Source: Symbiodinium natans (Eukaryota; Sar; Dinophyceae; Suessiales; Symbiodiniaceae). Taken from it: 61,000 bases of DNA. The notes under the pieces were generated by a model that saw only the letters and a program-made list of their open reading frames with translations, was not told where the DNA came from and ran no database searches. The stretch's first letter is position 1. Each line of letters opens with the position of its first letter. The position numbers and the translations under genes were made by a program. The stretch spans positions 164,001 to 225,000 of the forward strand of contig CAJNDS010002153.1 of assembly GCA_905221605.1 (NCBI GenBank), given 5' to 3'. Below, piece after piece: positions 1 to 12,636 of this stretch.

Positions 1-183
1 TTCCGTGTTCCGTAATGTTGAGCATTGTGCATCTTGTGCGCAGTCCGGACATGACAATAGGGTCTCTCACCGGGGAAATTGACAGCAAACATGCCTTGGA
101 AATTTACAAGGAGTATAGTTTGACGGCAATGTCTGTTGCTTGAGTTGGTGGCATGCAGCGATGCAGCTCTCTCCAATCACGAG
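1..183. other. probable intron at the left edge
   Basis: No frame here matches the transporter that follows. The stretch ends in a splice acceptor (AG at 182-183, followed by G), so it is read as the 3' part of an intron of the permease gene whose first exons lie to the left of the window. Confidence 0.4.
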
Positions 184-2087
184 GCCTTTGTTATGCTGAG
201 CTGGCGGCCCTGGCTCCCTCCTCCGGTAGCTCCTACACCTTTGTCTACCACTCTGCTGGTGTCTTGGCACCCCAACAGCCCCAACGAATCCGCATGCTAC
301 ATGGTCCCTTTAGCACAACAGCTTTGCAGTGAGAGGTGTGGTTCTGGCATGTGTTGGCCGTAGAGGTTCGGCATTGACAGAGCTCCACTGATCATCTGCA
401 GAGCTGCGCGCAGCCAAGGTGAACTTCCAGCTTGTCTGGTCGGACTGACAAATATTGTGAATTCCATTTTATCGAGTGCCGCCGTGGCTCGCGGTTGGGC
501 AGGCTACCTGCGCCTGTTCCTTTTGTCAACGGGGCTTTCTCCACCACGCTTCATGGAAGAATTCAGCTGGGGGCCTCTGCAAATATCAGCTTTGGCTCCG
601 CTTCTCATAGCTGTGGTGGTGGCCATCAACCTTTGCGGGACATTGGCCATATCAAGCTTCAACAACGTTGTCACATTTCTGTCGGTATCCCTGCTGCTAG
701 CCTATGCTTGTGGAGGTGCACTGCAAGTTGACACAGAACTCTGGGTTCCATACGCTCCATACGGTGCTGAGGGAATCGCCAAAGGTGCTGGCTCAGTGTT
801 TTTTTCGTTCATTGGCTTTGACGTGCTTGCAACTCTGGGCGCCGAAGCCGTAAATGAGCGAGTCGTACCTTGTGGCATTGTGCTGACATTGATCTTCACC
901 ACGTGCCTGTACTGCGGCGTTGGAGCCGTCTTTACAGGCCTTGTAGGACCCGATGATATAGATATGACGGCCCCTCTGGCCCGTGCGGCAGAGCAGAAGG
1001 GGCTTCCCTTCCTGGCCCTGCTGGTGTCAATTGGAGCGCTCGGAAACACCTTGACCACTGTCATCGGCTCGATTGTTGCAAACCCGCGCTACTGCCTATC
1101 CATGGCGCAGGATGGACTCCTACCAGCCACGTTGGTTCGCATCAACCGCTTCGGAGCTCCGGCCCGTTCCCTTCTTGATGCTTGGCCATCAAGCTATGTG
1201 CCACTCAAAAGCTTTCCGTTCTTCAGGGTAGCAGGTAAGCCTGGTAAGCGCAAGCATGCGTGCCTTCCTCGGCCGTCGTGCTGAAAGCGCCGACTCAGAA
1301 GCAAAGAACGACAGAATTACTCAACAGCTGGACAAATATCAATGCCGAAAAAACAGAATTGATGCCGGCGACTTGAGCAGCGGCAGTGGACAACATGCAT
1401 CCTCACACACACACACACTCTCCCTCTCTCTCTCTCTCTTTCTCTCGCTCGCTCGCAAGCGCTCGATTCTCAGAAGCTCCAAGAGTCAGAGAAGGACAGC
1501 AGAGAAGTGCAGGCCACATCCCGAGAGTCGCCAAGGCAAAGCGCAAACCCAAGAGTCCAAGAGCCTCTCGGCAAACCTGTAGACTCTAAGTTGTATTGCG
1601 TAGAGTCCACTGCGAGGGTCCAACAGCAGACGTAAGATGTAAAGGCAGGATGCGGCATGTAAAGGCCAGTCGGCCAAAGGTCTTGGCGAATCCCGCCGAG
1701 ATGCCAGCATGCTTATGACCTATGATCGCTTATGCTGCAGGGCTCTTGCATTTTCGAAGGTTTCGGCTTGAACACACACACACACACACACCGAGACAAC
1801 AAGATGACTAGCCAACAGGCCTGGAGCAATGCCCTGATCGCCTTAATCTCCGACCAGCGCAGCCAGACATGAAGCATATCTCTTTGTGTGCGGTGCTAGA
1901 AGTGTGATGATGCTCGTGCATCGGGAAAAATGCAAGAGTAGAAGAATATATACTAGCAAAATAACCAGAATGAAGTAATGCAATATGTCATGATGTCGTT
2001 CTGGAACCTAGGTGATGGTAGGTCCCGCAGTGGTCATTGCAGCGCTGTTCGACTTCACCGCTGTAGCTGACGTCGTCTCAGCCGGTG
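184..2087 (+). CDS. cationic amino acid transporter-like permease (APC superfamily), 5'-truncated by window edge
   Basis: Integral membrane permease of the amino acid-polyamine-organocation superfamily, most like the CAT subfamily that moves basic amino acids across plasma or vacuolar membranes; the substrate is inferred from family only. Exon 184-258 reads LCYAELAALAPSSGSSYTF, the CAT signature of TM2-3. A GT-AG intron (259-418) joins it in frame to an exon from 419 to about 1170 carrying AAVARGWAGYL, then FFSFIGFDVLATLGAEAVN (the conserved F-x-G-F-D..A..G-E-A-x-N motif) and a final ANPRYCLSMAQDGLLP segment that matches the family's MAxDGLLP. A third exon at about 2012-2087 (AALFDFTAVADVVSAGAL) fits the next loop and TM helix. 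At least five hydrophobic stretches are visible. The borders after 1160 and after 2075 are uncertain. Upstream exons and the C-terminal helices are not seen here; the rest may be missing or in exons I could not recognise. Confidence 0.75.
1404..1457. repeat. CA and CT microsatellite inside the permease intron
   Basis: A run of CA dinucleotides passes into CT/TC and then CGCT repeats. It lies between the second and third permease exons. A second CA run follows at about 1771-1791. Confidence 0.8.
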
Positions 2088-2089
2088 CT

Positions 2090-3525
2090 CTAGGACCCTC
2101 GGCAACTGAGACCCCATGTGATTAGCCCGTTACGATGGGTGGTCCACGAGACTGCATATGACTGCATTCAAACGGCAACTCGAGATGGAGAGAAATCCCC
2201 AGAGAGCGAAGAAGGGGAAATGCAGAATGAAGCATGACATGTAACATGAAGTGAAGCATGAAGTGCAATGACTGGGATTCGCTGCGCGGCGCGGCAGCCC
2301 TCTCAGGAACCTTCGCCTTGGTCTGTGCATCTCTGATCCTGCTGCGATGCCCGCGTTCTTGGGACGCAGGTGCTTGCAACGTGTAGCTGTTCAGGGGTCT
2401 TCCTCTCTCATACGGGGCTTTCTAGGGCGCAGGTGTAACGATTTGTGAGCCTTGAAGGAGCTCCACACGGAGAGGAGTCTGCGCACACGGAAGACGACGA
2501 TGACTGTGGGACGTCCAAGGCGCCGCCGTCTGCTCCAAAGTCAGCTACTTGCTCGCACTTGTGGATTCGCCACAAGAACAGATAAGAACCGAGGGTCCAC
2601 GACAGCCGACGGCAGACTGTGCGTGTTTTGTTATAGCATATGCTACCGTGTAGAGAGCAGATATCAGAGAAAACTCTCTTTGGCATTTCTCATGCTCTTC
2701 GCATCGATGCGGCCAAGGTGGTTCTAGGCGGGGGGCCTCTCTGAGTCTTTGAGTCTGAGAGTAGATTAAGGCTCAAGGAGTAGTAAAGAGCAATCCTCAC
2801 AGATCATTCGTTTGGAATGGCAGTCTCAATCTGACTCAATTGGTGTGGCCAAGCATTGTAAAGAAGTGAGCATGCTACTGTCATCCTGTGGGAGTGAATG
2901 ACTTTTGATCGCTGTGCCAGGCATGGCCAGCTTCGTTGTCTTTACCTTCGTTGGGGGCATTCTCTTCCGAATGCCCCCCGGCGGCCACGTGGCTCGGCTG
3001 CATAGACATTGTGAACCTCAAAGCCGCCAGAGAAAAGGCCTGCTTTCGAGCAGGTCTGGCCAAAACTGTTGAAGCAAGTGAGGCATGGTTGGGTGCAGTG
3101 CTCACTGCAACATGGCTGCACACCAAAGACTTGACTGTCTATTGCAACAGATTTGTCGTCGCACAGAACCAAGTAGCAGCAGCTCAGAATCCAAGGTTGG
3201 CGCTTGTGCTGCGATCGCGGCTTGCGTCGTGGCTTTACCCTTTCTCCGTGGTGACGAAAAGTCTCATGTGCCTCGAGCAGAGATTGCAGCGTGATTACTC
3301 AACAGCTGTGACAACAAGTGTCATTTCTTTTGCACTTTAGCACAAAGATTCTCAGAGCCTTGGTTCGAGATGTATCAGTCCGCAAAGCTGCAATTGGATT
3401 CTCCAACTTGATCTCAGTTTGCTGTGACAGGAGTATTCTTGCAAAATCTTATGCCCGTGTGCTGCAGCGAGCTTGCTCCATATGTGGGAGCGAGTCGGAA
3501 GGGGGTGGGAAGGCATTGTAACGTG
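2090..3525. other. no assignable gene
   Basis: Open frames up to 134 codons occur, for example 2936-3340 on +, with one helical-looking segment around 3010-3080. None shows a family motif or a clear exon pair. This may be intron or spacer between the permease and the next exon cluster. Confidence 0.3.
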
Positions 3526-3529
3526 CGAG

Positions 3530-4620
3530 GTGCAAAATGAAAAACTCCAGCACATTGTAGCTGAAGCCAAAGAACGCCAATGCTTGCAACCCTCCGTCCT
3601 GTTGACGGATACCAGAAGTAGGCGTCAACTTCAAGCACCACTGACACGCGTAGCTGCCAGAGGCCCGCGCTGAGACTACTTCTCGTGCCGGTCAATTTCG
3701 AATACCACTGATGCCGTTACTGCCTCTGCGACTTGGTGAATTGTTTCCGTTGATGCTGCGCTCCATTGCCAAGGGCAAGTTGATGGGTGAGCATGTGTCG
3801 AGTGTTGTTTTCCAGCAAGGTTGGGCATGTTCATGAATGTCTCTTGGCTGGAAACAGACAGACGTCAGTATTGCAACACCGAACTGATTACATCAAGAGT
3901 TTGGAAGTCCAGCTAAAATTTGCTGACGGTCAAATTTTCCGTGCAGCATTCCATGCGGGCAGAACTAGTTAGCTACAGAGGGCGCGTTGTTTCGGTCACT
4001 GACAAATGGAGCGGCTTATGGCAGGTCGCGTTGCTTTCGCAGATGAGCTGGCTCACCCTGATCGAGGTTGCAGTTGTGCAGGCGATGGGAGCTGCACCTT
4101 GGAGAGATGGAGGTTGTGCCGATTATGAGGCAGATGTCGTTTATTCCTCCTGTGTAGACGCTGCCTCTGTGCTGTCCAGGGTCTGAAAGCACAAGTCTCG
4201 TGCATTCCGAGTACTCAAAAGGTCCGTGAAGTTCATTTGCTTGGGAAAGCGGGTAGCTCGAACCAGTGTCGGACGCGCTGCAGTTGTGCCCTCGTGACTA
4301 ACGATCTGAGCTTTTCGAACTCCAAGGTGCCACTGCCATTCCCAGTATTCTTGAGATTTAAAACCTTGTTAAGCCCTGTTGAAATTAAGTTTCTCGTGGG
4401 CCTTGATTGAAAAAGTTCAATGGGGGCTCCGAGCCCTCCAAGAATGTGCCGGCGGGCTGAACGAGGCTCCTGTGTTCTGACAGCCGTTCGTTTTGCAGTG
4501 AAGAGTGCTCCAGCGCCTGCCATGACCAGCTCTTTGCTAGCCTCGGCTGGAGAGGAAACGCAAGAAGCCAAGAGACTTCAGCTAGAGACGCAGCTGCACA
4601 GTTCCATGTTTCCCATCGAT
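3530..4620 (+). CDS. coiled-coil exons of an unidentified protein
   Basis: Three short + strand stretches have strong helical, charged composition unlike their other frames. At 3530-3590, directly after an AG|G acceptor, the frame reads VQNEKLQHIVAEAKERQ. Around 3868-3950 it reads QHRTDYIKSLEVQLKFADGQ. Around 4500-4605 it reads ASAGEETQEAKRLQLETQL. All three have heptad-like Leu spacing. They are plausibly exons of one coiled-coil protein, but the joins cannot be proved and other exons must exist. No domain is recognisable, so no function is given. Confidence 0.35.
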
Positions 4621-4693
4621 CAATTGCAGCTGAAACTGTCCCATAAAATCCAGTGGCAGAAGGACTTGCAGAAGGGCAAAGTTGGCAAAAGCT

Positions 4694-4735
4694 CAGAAAG
4701 TCTCAAAAAGTCTCAAAAAGTCTCACTAAAGTCGC
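4694..4735. repeat. 10-bp tandem repeat (GTCTCAAAAA)
   Basis: About three and a half copies of a 10-base unit. It is one of at least five 10-bp-period minisatellites in the window, each with a different consensus. Confidence 0.7.
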
Positions 4736-5114
4736 ACAAGGTAGTTCAGAATGTCATTCTGTCATAAAGTGTCGCCTTTGTGCATGTTGGACCTAGGCAT
4801 ATTGTGTAATTATCTTCGCTCGTGCCAAGAAGTGCTACAATTCTACAACCATGCACGAGATTCAGCAGTTCCAGCTTGGTCGGCCTTTGTGAACGTGGTG
4901 TGGTTTCATGGGTTTTCTTTAACGCGTGGTCAGAGCGTAGGGTCAGCAATCAGTATATGTCGAGGCATTCTACTTTGGCTACTCGGCACCTCGCAGTCAT
5001 CTGAATAGGCACAGAAAAAAGGACAGGGGGGGTTCTTAGCAGCTTTGCGGCGTTTCATCGCACGATGCGGACGGAAAGTCATGCGTGCGCAAGCTAGTCT
5101 GACTTTGACTCGCA

Positions 5115-5399
5115 ATGTTACTCCGTGTTAGGTGCTTAGCAAACGTTCCATGCCCCTGCAGACCTGGAATCCCGTGTTCGAGTGCGCAGTTCCGGCGGAA
5201 GAGACCAATCAGTCCTGACGCCTGGACACTGATAGGCGCGCAGGCAGCGGTCTTTGGTAGACGTTTCACGTGCCGAGAGCATGTTAAACCTTGCCTGCGT
5301 GGAGTTGGACAAGTGCACCCATTGACGAAGCGAGCTCCTGCTTTGGCAGAGGCGCGTCATGTTGCACAGCATGCCAACACAGCGCAACACCAAACATAG
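5115..5399 (+). other. open frame of unknown status
   Basis: A 94-codon + frame ends in a helical stretch (LTKRAPALAEARHVAQHA). No acceptor/donor pair or family motif supports it, and the opposite strand is also open. It is listed because it could be an exon between the coiled-coil cluster upstream and the exon at 5.93 kb. Confidence 0.15.
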
Positions 5400-5927
5400 G
5401 AGCAACTGCATCACACGGCCGTGTGTCTAGTTTCTTGTATGCATTCGTCTCATCTCGATGCAGCAAAAACAGCACTCTAACAATGTAGCTGAATGGCACC
5501 ATCACAAACAGCGGATGTGCCAATCACAGGATGAAGGCTGCCTAAGAAGGTCCGGCTGGCTTCTGCGGTCCACCCCGCTCTTACTCATTTTTTACAGCTA
5601 TGAGGCTATGATTCCCTGAAAGCCGCAGCCTAGTCAGCAATACATTGCATGTGTCCCGGAGAACCTTGACGTGCCGACAGCAAGAAGGTTTTCACACTCC
5701 CTGAAGATTGAGGGGAGATTTAGTGTACAGTGATGCCCTCAGTGCATCTGTGTTCAAGAGCAGATGTGCATCTGTGGTTTAAAAAATGGCGTGTCTTGAG
5801 CCTGGAAGTTTGCAATGGTTTCTGTTTGAACGTCTTTCTCGAACGGAGAGCAGCTGGACGTGCACCTCCGGGCTGCAGAATGCATCAAACTCCAGCAACC
5901 ATGCTGACTAGTGGCTAGTGCTGACAG

Positions 5928-6059
5928 GATATGACGTATGACATGGATTGGCACAGTGTCTTGAATGCTCTCGCTGTCAAGTTTGCCTTCTTGCAGGGTT
6001 GCCGACTGGACTCCTATCTGACACTGGATTTCAGCTCGAGGCTGTGGGATGTTGAATGA
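5928..6059 (+). CDS. isolated exon-like frame, unknown
   Basis: After an AG|G acceptor at 5926-5928 a 43-codon frame reads DMTYDMDWHSVLNALAVKFA, then FLQGCRLDSYLTLDFSSRLW, ending in TGA. Composition is protein-like and the acceptor is correctly placed. No family is recognised. A true donor may lie before the stop. Confidence 0.3.
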   Translation, partial: DMTYDMDWHSVLNALAVKFAFLQGCRLDSYLTLDFSSRLWDVE

Positions 6060-7362
6060 TGTTGATTCCAAATTGTGTACCTGCATGTGGCTGGCGTACC
6101 ACTCATGTGTCGATCGTTGCAACTTGCTCGTTCCAGGGGGATTCTCTGGGACACGTTCGACACGTATCCCGATGTGCCCGAGGGCACATTCTTTGCCAAA
6201 ACGTGCTTGACTCAGTGTGTCATGTCCTAGCGCAAGTGTCGGACGAAGCTCAACTCATCAAGGACGGCAGTATCAGACATTGTCAACGCAACCCAAACTA
6301 AACCTCCTCTGCAGAATTCAAGCAGCCACTGCCACTGCCACTGCTGGACAAACACAGCATCGCTGAGGTACAACATCAGTTTAGATCCGCTGGCTCTCAG
6401 AGAATACTGCAAGGACCGCTGAGATTGCATGCTGGGTGTTGCAGCATGGGTGCAGAGAGATTGGAAATTTGGGCAGAATCAGAGCAATCAGTTTGGAGGA
6501 CAAGATAACAAAGAAGACCAAACACAGACAGACGAATGAAGAGTGGTGCAGCATTTCTGTCGTGCTGCTGCTGGGCTGCTGGGTGGGGGTGAGGGCCTAG
6601 GGTTTTTGGGGTTTGGGTTCGTCAACGGTTGTTATTGCTGACCATCATCTTGGTCAACGAATGAGTTTGAAGCCTTAGCAGTACGATACTTCAAACGGTT
6701 TCTAATGGCTTGTACGAGGGGAGGGGAGTCTTCACCGCTAATATGGCTGGCAGCTTAATCTAAACCTTACAGCACAAAAGCCTTCAAACCTTAAAGCCCG
6801 TACCCACAGGGATGAGTCTTTTGAACATGCTTCTGCTTTCGTTGCATCGGTCTCGGGTTTTAGGTTGTCTTTTTGGGTTTTGAGCTTTTCGGGCTCGGGC
6901 ATTTTTATGGACGTTTTTCTGTGTGGCTTCTTTCAGGATTGCGGTTTGAGGGCGATGTTAGTTTTTGAGGGTTGGGCCTTTTCATGGTTTAAGGCTTTAG
7001 GTTTGCGCTTTGGTGCTACCCCACACTGCAAGCATGCCGTCCAACAGCTCTTGCCTCTTATGCCCCTTGTTTATCGGCGCATTTTTGCTTACTTTCGCAG
7101 CGGTTTGTTTTCTTATTTGGCTTTCGATCACGTTTTGTTTTGAGATTTCGTGTCTGATGTTACGGTTAGCTGAATGTGTTCCTGAGATCTCGCTGGGTTT
7201 ATGATTCCGTGCCTGCTGATTCTGAATTTGTCGTCTGATGTTGGGATGTATGTCAACGTGATAAACTGATCGTGGCAACGATCATCGATCAACCAAGGGC
7301 ACCCACGCTGCACATCGTTGGTGCAAGCCGAAGCTTTAGCATCAAACCAGTAAGTAAGCAAA
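6060..7362. other. spacer with a T/G-skewed tract
   Basis: No convincing coding signal. From about 6560 to 7200 the + strand is strongly enriched in T and G, with GGGTTTTTGGGGTTTGGG-like runs near 6600. The long open frames there are low-complexity Phe/Leu/Val artefacts of that skew. Confidence 0.4.
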
Positions 7363-7716
7363 TTGAAGGACACGGAGCCGTTCTCGTGGCCTCACAATGA
7401 TTGCAAAAAGTGGGCCAAAGGCATGTTGCGGGTGTGGCTCCCAGTGACAACAGTGACAACAGAGGGCAGTGCACTGCGCAGCACAAATGCTGCCATGCCA
7501 TCATCTGAGTTGATGGGCATCAAAGAGGACCCAGATGTGGATGGCCGGCGGCAAAGCTGTTTTGTATGTTTTGGCATTGTTTCTGATTTGAAGCAGCAAT
7601 GCTTGTCTGATCTACATCTTTGGAAAGGTGCCATCGACAAGCTCACGAGGCCTCCCAGCTTGCCAGCGATGAGCAGATGGATGAGTTTAAACGTTCTAGT
7701 GATGGGTTCAGCTTAA
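7363..7716 (+). CDS. possible exon(s), unknown protein
   Basis: A 117-codon + frame contains two protein-like segments, SSELMGIKEDPDVDGRRQS around 7500-7560 and SDLKQQCLSDLHLWKGAIDK around 7585-7645. The middle may be intronic. The minus strand is also open over 84 codons, so the assignment is weak. No domain recognised. Confidence 0.25.
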   Translation: MKDTEPFSWPHNDCKKWAKGMLRVWLPVTTVTTEGSALRSTNAAMPSSELMGIKEDPDVDGRRQSCFVCFGIVSDLKQQCLSDLHLWKGAIDKLTRPPSLPAMSRWMSLNVLVMGSA

Positions 7717-8099
7717 GTTTCGCCGAGGTTAGGAGGCATGGAATGCACCCGCCCCCCAAGCGGATGCAATAAAGGATGAGTAAATTGGCCCGCCTCTTCT
7801 TATGTTATCCCTTCTTCGTTCCATCCTTGTCTCGTGGCATAAATCGCATCCCGTCTCATCCGGCGCCCACACTGCAGGGGAAATATGCGACTGAGAGACA
7901 TCATCACATGTGGGGGCAGCACTGCTCCAAGCGCGTCGCGCGGTGGGCTTAGCCCAGCAGTGCTTTCAAGAAAGGCAGTCCTTGAATTCGCTACACTGAG
8001 GTTTCATTGGCTGCATGCAATAGCAGGTGGTGCGCGCAGGACTTTGCAATATTCACTCAACATGTTGCAGTCGACTTTTCTCTACGCTTGATCGTCTTC

Positions 8100-9250
8100 A
8101 CTTGTCTCTGCGTTCATGTGATGATGCTGTGCTACCTCCGACCATCTCAAGCACCATGATGCGGGGCTTGGCGGGCTCTTTGCAGCTCAGCCCCCCCTTA
8201 TATCAGGCCGGTGCCTCATTGCCAGGTAGACTTGCTTGGTGCAGAGCTTTCCCGTCCAAGTTGCAGGCCTTCCTCTGCACGTGTTGACGTGTGAAAAGCT
8301 GGAGCACCTTCGGCAAGAGCCTCGGAGTCCGTGACGAAAGTACACAGCGTGTGGCAAGTGCCATCAGTCTGCTCTTGAAGGCAAGACGATGACGATCATG
8401 GTTGTGCGAGCGGTGCCAACACTACTGCAGATTGCTCAGACTGCCGTGCTTTTGGGGCGAAAAGGCGGTGAAAGGATCCTGAGAAGGCGATGCTGAAGCT
8501 GGGTCTCGCCACAGAGCAATGTCAAGGGGATTCAGCCTGTCTTCGCCTGAGGCTCATTGTTTACAAGATCCACCTTGCTGCATCCAGCCGCGGAGAGGTC
8601 TGGAAATGCAAGTGTGAATTGGACAAGGAGTTTTGCTGTCGGTGTAGCACATCTCCTGCATCATCATGGATCATCTATTGTCTTGGCGAAATTGTTGCCT
8701 GCTGTAGCTCTTTTTTTTTCTACTTCCCTAGCTCCCAAGCACGGCTACAGCAAACTTAACAGGAACTAGGCCTCGTGTGAGCTGTGCAGTAAAAGCGAAA
8801 ATGGGCAGTACCAGTGGCGGTTGGGAGTTTTTGCGCTATTCGTAAAAATGTGATTTCATGGGGGGTGCTTTCATGTCCTTTCGTTGTGAGTGGGAGGCCA
8901 GCAAGGAGAATGTGCTGTGCATGTGCGAGGTATTGCGAGGTCACGGCAGAAGAATAAGCGTTTTCAGAGGTTGTTGGCCGACGCCCACACATCCTTCCCT
9001 TTTCCTTCAGTCTTTCCATGATCCTTTTTTTGCGTTCCCACTTTTTCCTGCACTTCTGGCAGATACAGTTGATATAATGCTTAAACGTAAAATGACCGTC
9101 TGCTGACCTGCGAGGGGATCACGCAAAGTAAACTCGTCTTCGCTTTTTCGGTAGTGTTCTTTTACAGTAGGAGCCACCTGCAGCAAACCTACAGCAAAAG
9201 AGGGGCCGATATGAGATCCCTAGGGCAGGACCTAAGTCACGGGATTGGGG
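8100..9250. other. no assignable gene
   Basis: An 89-codon + frame at 8490-8759 has a Cys-rich patch (WKCKCELDKEFCCRC), but flanking splice sites and family similarity are lacking. The rest shows only short conflicting frames. Confidence 0.25.
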
Positions 9251-9254
9251 TTCC

Positions 9255-12014
9255 ATGAACTCGCGATGCCAGCGGAATGTTGGCAACATGGTGAAGGGAC
9301 TTCTTCAAAGAATCGCATCCATGCATGACGGCGAGGTGGAAAGCATTGCGCTGTTTTTCTGCGTGCAGGCATCTCTCGAATCGTCGGATTCCTCAAGCGT
9401 GGACCTTTCCGAAGGCGAGCAGCCTTAGCCTTCAAACATGAGAGGGTGCATCGACAAAACATCCTGCAGGGCCAGTTTAGCAAGATGGGTGCTCGCTCAA
9501 AGATGTCAGTTACCATGATATACCATGCCTGCGGCATGCATGCAGGTCTTGCAGGCACGTTGCTGACAGAGCATTGCGAGGAGGCCACGTCAGCGGCAAA
9601 TTGTACGTGTGCAGCGTGTTTCCATCAAGAGGCAGGCTTTCGCGGACGGTTTGTTCACAGCTGGCCATCTCACGAGGCTGTGCATCGGAGTCGCTCGGCC
9701 AGTGAGACGATCCAGGTTGCTGAAGCAGTAGCTAACTTGGTCACTGGCTTGTACCTGCATGACCTCATGCACTGGCACCTTCGAATCTCAAGCGTGGCAG
9801 CTCGTTCAAGTTTTGGCTCAGTCCGACAGTCCTGGGCTAGGGCAGTCGCAATGTGACATTCGCAAGCACCTGGAGGTAGAACATGCAAACCTGCATCTGC
9901 CTACTGTATTGCAAATGCTGGGCCTGCAGAAGTTGCTGCCCTGCGCCCCCATGGCAGTTTGCTTCCTTGACCTCGTTTGATGATGGTGCATGACGGTGCT
10001 GGTCACAAAGTGGTCGACTTGGTGGAAGTTTTCCCCTTTTCTCCCCACTCTATCAAAAAGGTAAAGCTCTCAGCACAGGCGAGCGATGCGCTTGGGCGAC
10101 GCGCTTCAGGACGCATGGACATAGGCTGGGGGGTTCAGGTCAACAGACCCATCCAGGATCCGTGTGACACTGCAGGACTTTCAGCTCTCCTGCTTGCGCT
10201 CCGAGGGGCTGACGGTAGCTCCAAGCGATCGGTGCCTTGGCTGAATCTGAGTATGGAAGGTGCCGCCGACTGAAGAACCCACAGTGCAGCTCAGGATGGT
10301 ACAGCAACAACTAAAAAGGACGCTTCTCAATTGCAGTGAAGCACGAGACTTCAGACTCGCGGTCGGCAAAACGTCCAACTCAGGTCGACAACATACACGA
10401 GGAGGAAGAGGGTGGCGAGGAGGAGGATGAAGACTACGTGGCCATCGAGCCAGTCAGCGAGTCCGAGGACGCAAAGCAGCAAAGCAGACTTTAAGTCCGT
10501 CCATGTACCCTTTTTGCATCCTTTGCATGAGAGCGCCAGTAGATGCCAGCATCCAGCAAGCTTCCAGAGGAAGAATACTTGGAGGATTCGGAGGAGAGCC
10601 GGAAAAGCAATTGTGGATCTCTGCGCTGTGGCCCCTCCATGGCACAGCGCTGATGCAGGAGTCTTCCTTCGATGATGATGAGGAGACGGCATGGTCTGGC
10701 CCTTCTTGTGGCGTTGCCCTGTGAAGTTCAGTGAAGGTACTTTGAAGAGTCTGGTCGTTTCAAATCAAGGTCCGAGCTCGAAAGCGGGTCGCTGGCACAA
10801 ATGTCTTGCAGTGCAGTAGGCGACACGCCCTTGCACATTCTCAAATTCCCACATTCACTAATTTGCTGTACTTGTTTTTCACAAGCATGTTGCAGGGTCA
10901 TCTGCATCTACTAGGTCCAAGCCCAGGCACGCCCTGTTTACATGCTGTGCTCGGCGTGGAGACAGACACGTCTTGGCTTCGACTTTGAATGCATGGCAAC
11001 GCTTTGAAATCCGTACGCAACCTGGTTGAAGGCGATCGGCAGCTGTTGCAAAAGCAGAGGCGCGATCTTGCGACTGGAAGCAGTCACGCTTGCGCAGCTA
11101 CTCATCACTGCCAGGACCCCACACTGGATCCTGAGGAGGATGCATGTAAGCTGAATTGCTGGGGCCAGCACTCTTGATTTGATGATGTTCATGATTCTCA
11201 CGCAGTGCAGGATCTAGACGAGGATGAGAACCAAAGCTTCGTGCCCCTTGACCTACGTTTTGGTGGTCAAGAGGCAACTCCGTTGTCCACTGTCTACTTC
11301 TTCCCCTGGATGGACCATGATTGGATGATTCCTTGAGTGCAAACGCAGCCAGGAAAATCGGGGGCTAACTTCTAGGCTTGCTCTGTCTGATGTTGTCCGG
11401 TTGTGTTTGTGGTTGTCTTTATGTGCCTTTCAGTGGTTTCAGTATGTGACTTTCGCTGTCGGTACGTTTTCCTTGGTGTGTCTTAATTCGCTTCTTGGTG
11501 TTGTTTTGTTTTCTTCCGTACTCGTGGTGTTGTTCATGCCGGGGGGGGGAGGCGAGGCGAGGGCATGCAGCTGGGGGGCAGTTTTGGATCGTTTACGTCC
11601 ATATTGTTTGGGGTCTTCGCCTGTGCTGTTTTGGTTTCGGGGCTATAGTTTTCGTTTTTGACATTGTCTTTCTCTGCTTGGGAGAATAGCTCTGCCGTGT
11701 GCATCTGCCACTCCGGAGAAGCCGTCGCAGAGAGCCAACTCCACCCCCCTGGCCCCGCCCCCTTGCTAGATTGGACCCCGGTTCTGAGGCTGAGTTTGCA
11801 CTCCCTGCATCATTGAATGCGGAGGCAATGCGGCTGGCTGAGTCTGCAAAGCCCTTTGAAGAAGGCGCTCCGGCTCCAAGCTTTCAGGCACGAGGGCAAC
11901 TGATGGTACTCGTAATCGCTTGCAATGGTTGCGTGGTACAATGGCAGTGGCCAGGATGAGAGCTGGCAAGATTGGGGTGACCTGGCAAGTGCTCCCAGGC
12001 GTTGCTGATTTCAT
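9255..12014 (+). CDS. acidic, Ser/Glu-rich protein in many exons, unknown
   Basis: A 57-codon frame starting with ATG at 9255 (MNSRCQRNVGNMVKGLLQRI, then a Ser/Asp/Glu tail ending ...DLSEGEQP) is followed on the same strand by several strongly acidic exon-like frames. One at about 10336-10494 has a run of Glu and Gly (HEEEEGGEEEDEDYVAIEP). One at about 10560-10640 reads LPEEEYLEDSEESRKSN. One at about 11210-11290 reads DLDEDENQSFVPLDLRFGG. One at 11765-11886 reads PGSEAEFALPASLNAEAMRL. One at about 11926-12006 reads AWYNGSGQDESWQDWGDLA. The shared acidic character suggests one gene, but order and joins are inference. Acidic low-complexity proteins of this kind are often nuclear or chromatin-associated; nothing here proves that. 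Confidence 0.4.
11395..11690. other. T/G-skewed tract
   Basis: The + strand is rich in T and G with a short poly-G run near 11541. It lies between two acidic exons and so is likely intronic. The open frames in it are low-complexity. Confidence 0.4.
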
Positions 12015-12636
12015 CCAAATGATTTTGTGAGCAGCGCCGCGGATAGATGCTCAGCTCTTGTAGAACCTTGTGGCAGGCAGGGCGACCTGGGCTTCAACAG
12101 CTTCGCGGCAGCACGGCTGCAGGCACATCAGTGCCGGATCAGGAAAGCAGGACACCATCAGACAGTGCTGCCAATTTCAGTGTGGTTATCGGTGGCTAGC
12201 GTTAGCGCTTTTTTGGATCGTTTTGGATCGTTCGGATCGTTTCAGGTCACGTGCACCGATCACGCGAAATCACATGCCCCGTGGCATCCTCGCCTCGAGT
12301 TGAGCGGCGCTCGGCTGCGCATGGCGGTGCTAGAACATGCTAGAATGACGGCAGGACTGCAGTCCCATTGCCCTACACTGCAGCCTCACCAGGCCCAGGA
12401 GTCACGGAGTTCGATAGAGTTTGCGTCGGTTGCACGTTTTGCTGCCTTATCGCACACAGCGAGCTTGTGATGTTTGCCAGCTCAGCCCAGCAAGCCCAGC
12501 CAGCATGCTACAGCCATTCATGCCGTACTATGAGCAGCAGGCGTCCCCACCATTGGAAAGCAGACGTGGTTGACATCTTGTTGACCCCTTGCTTGAATTT
12601 TCTTGAGTCTTGCAAAGACAGTGCGAGGTGCCTTAA

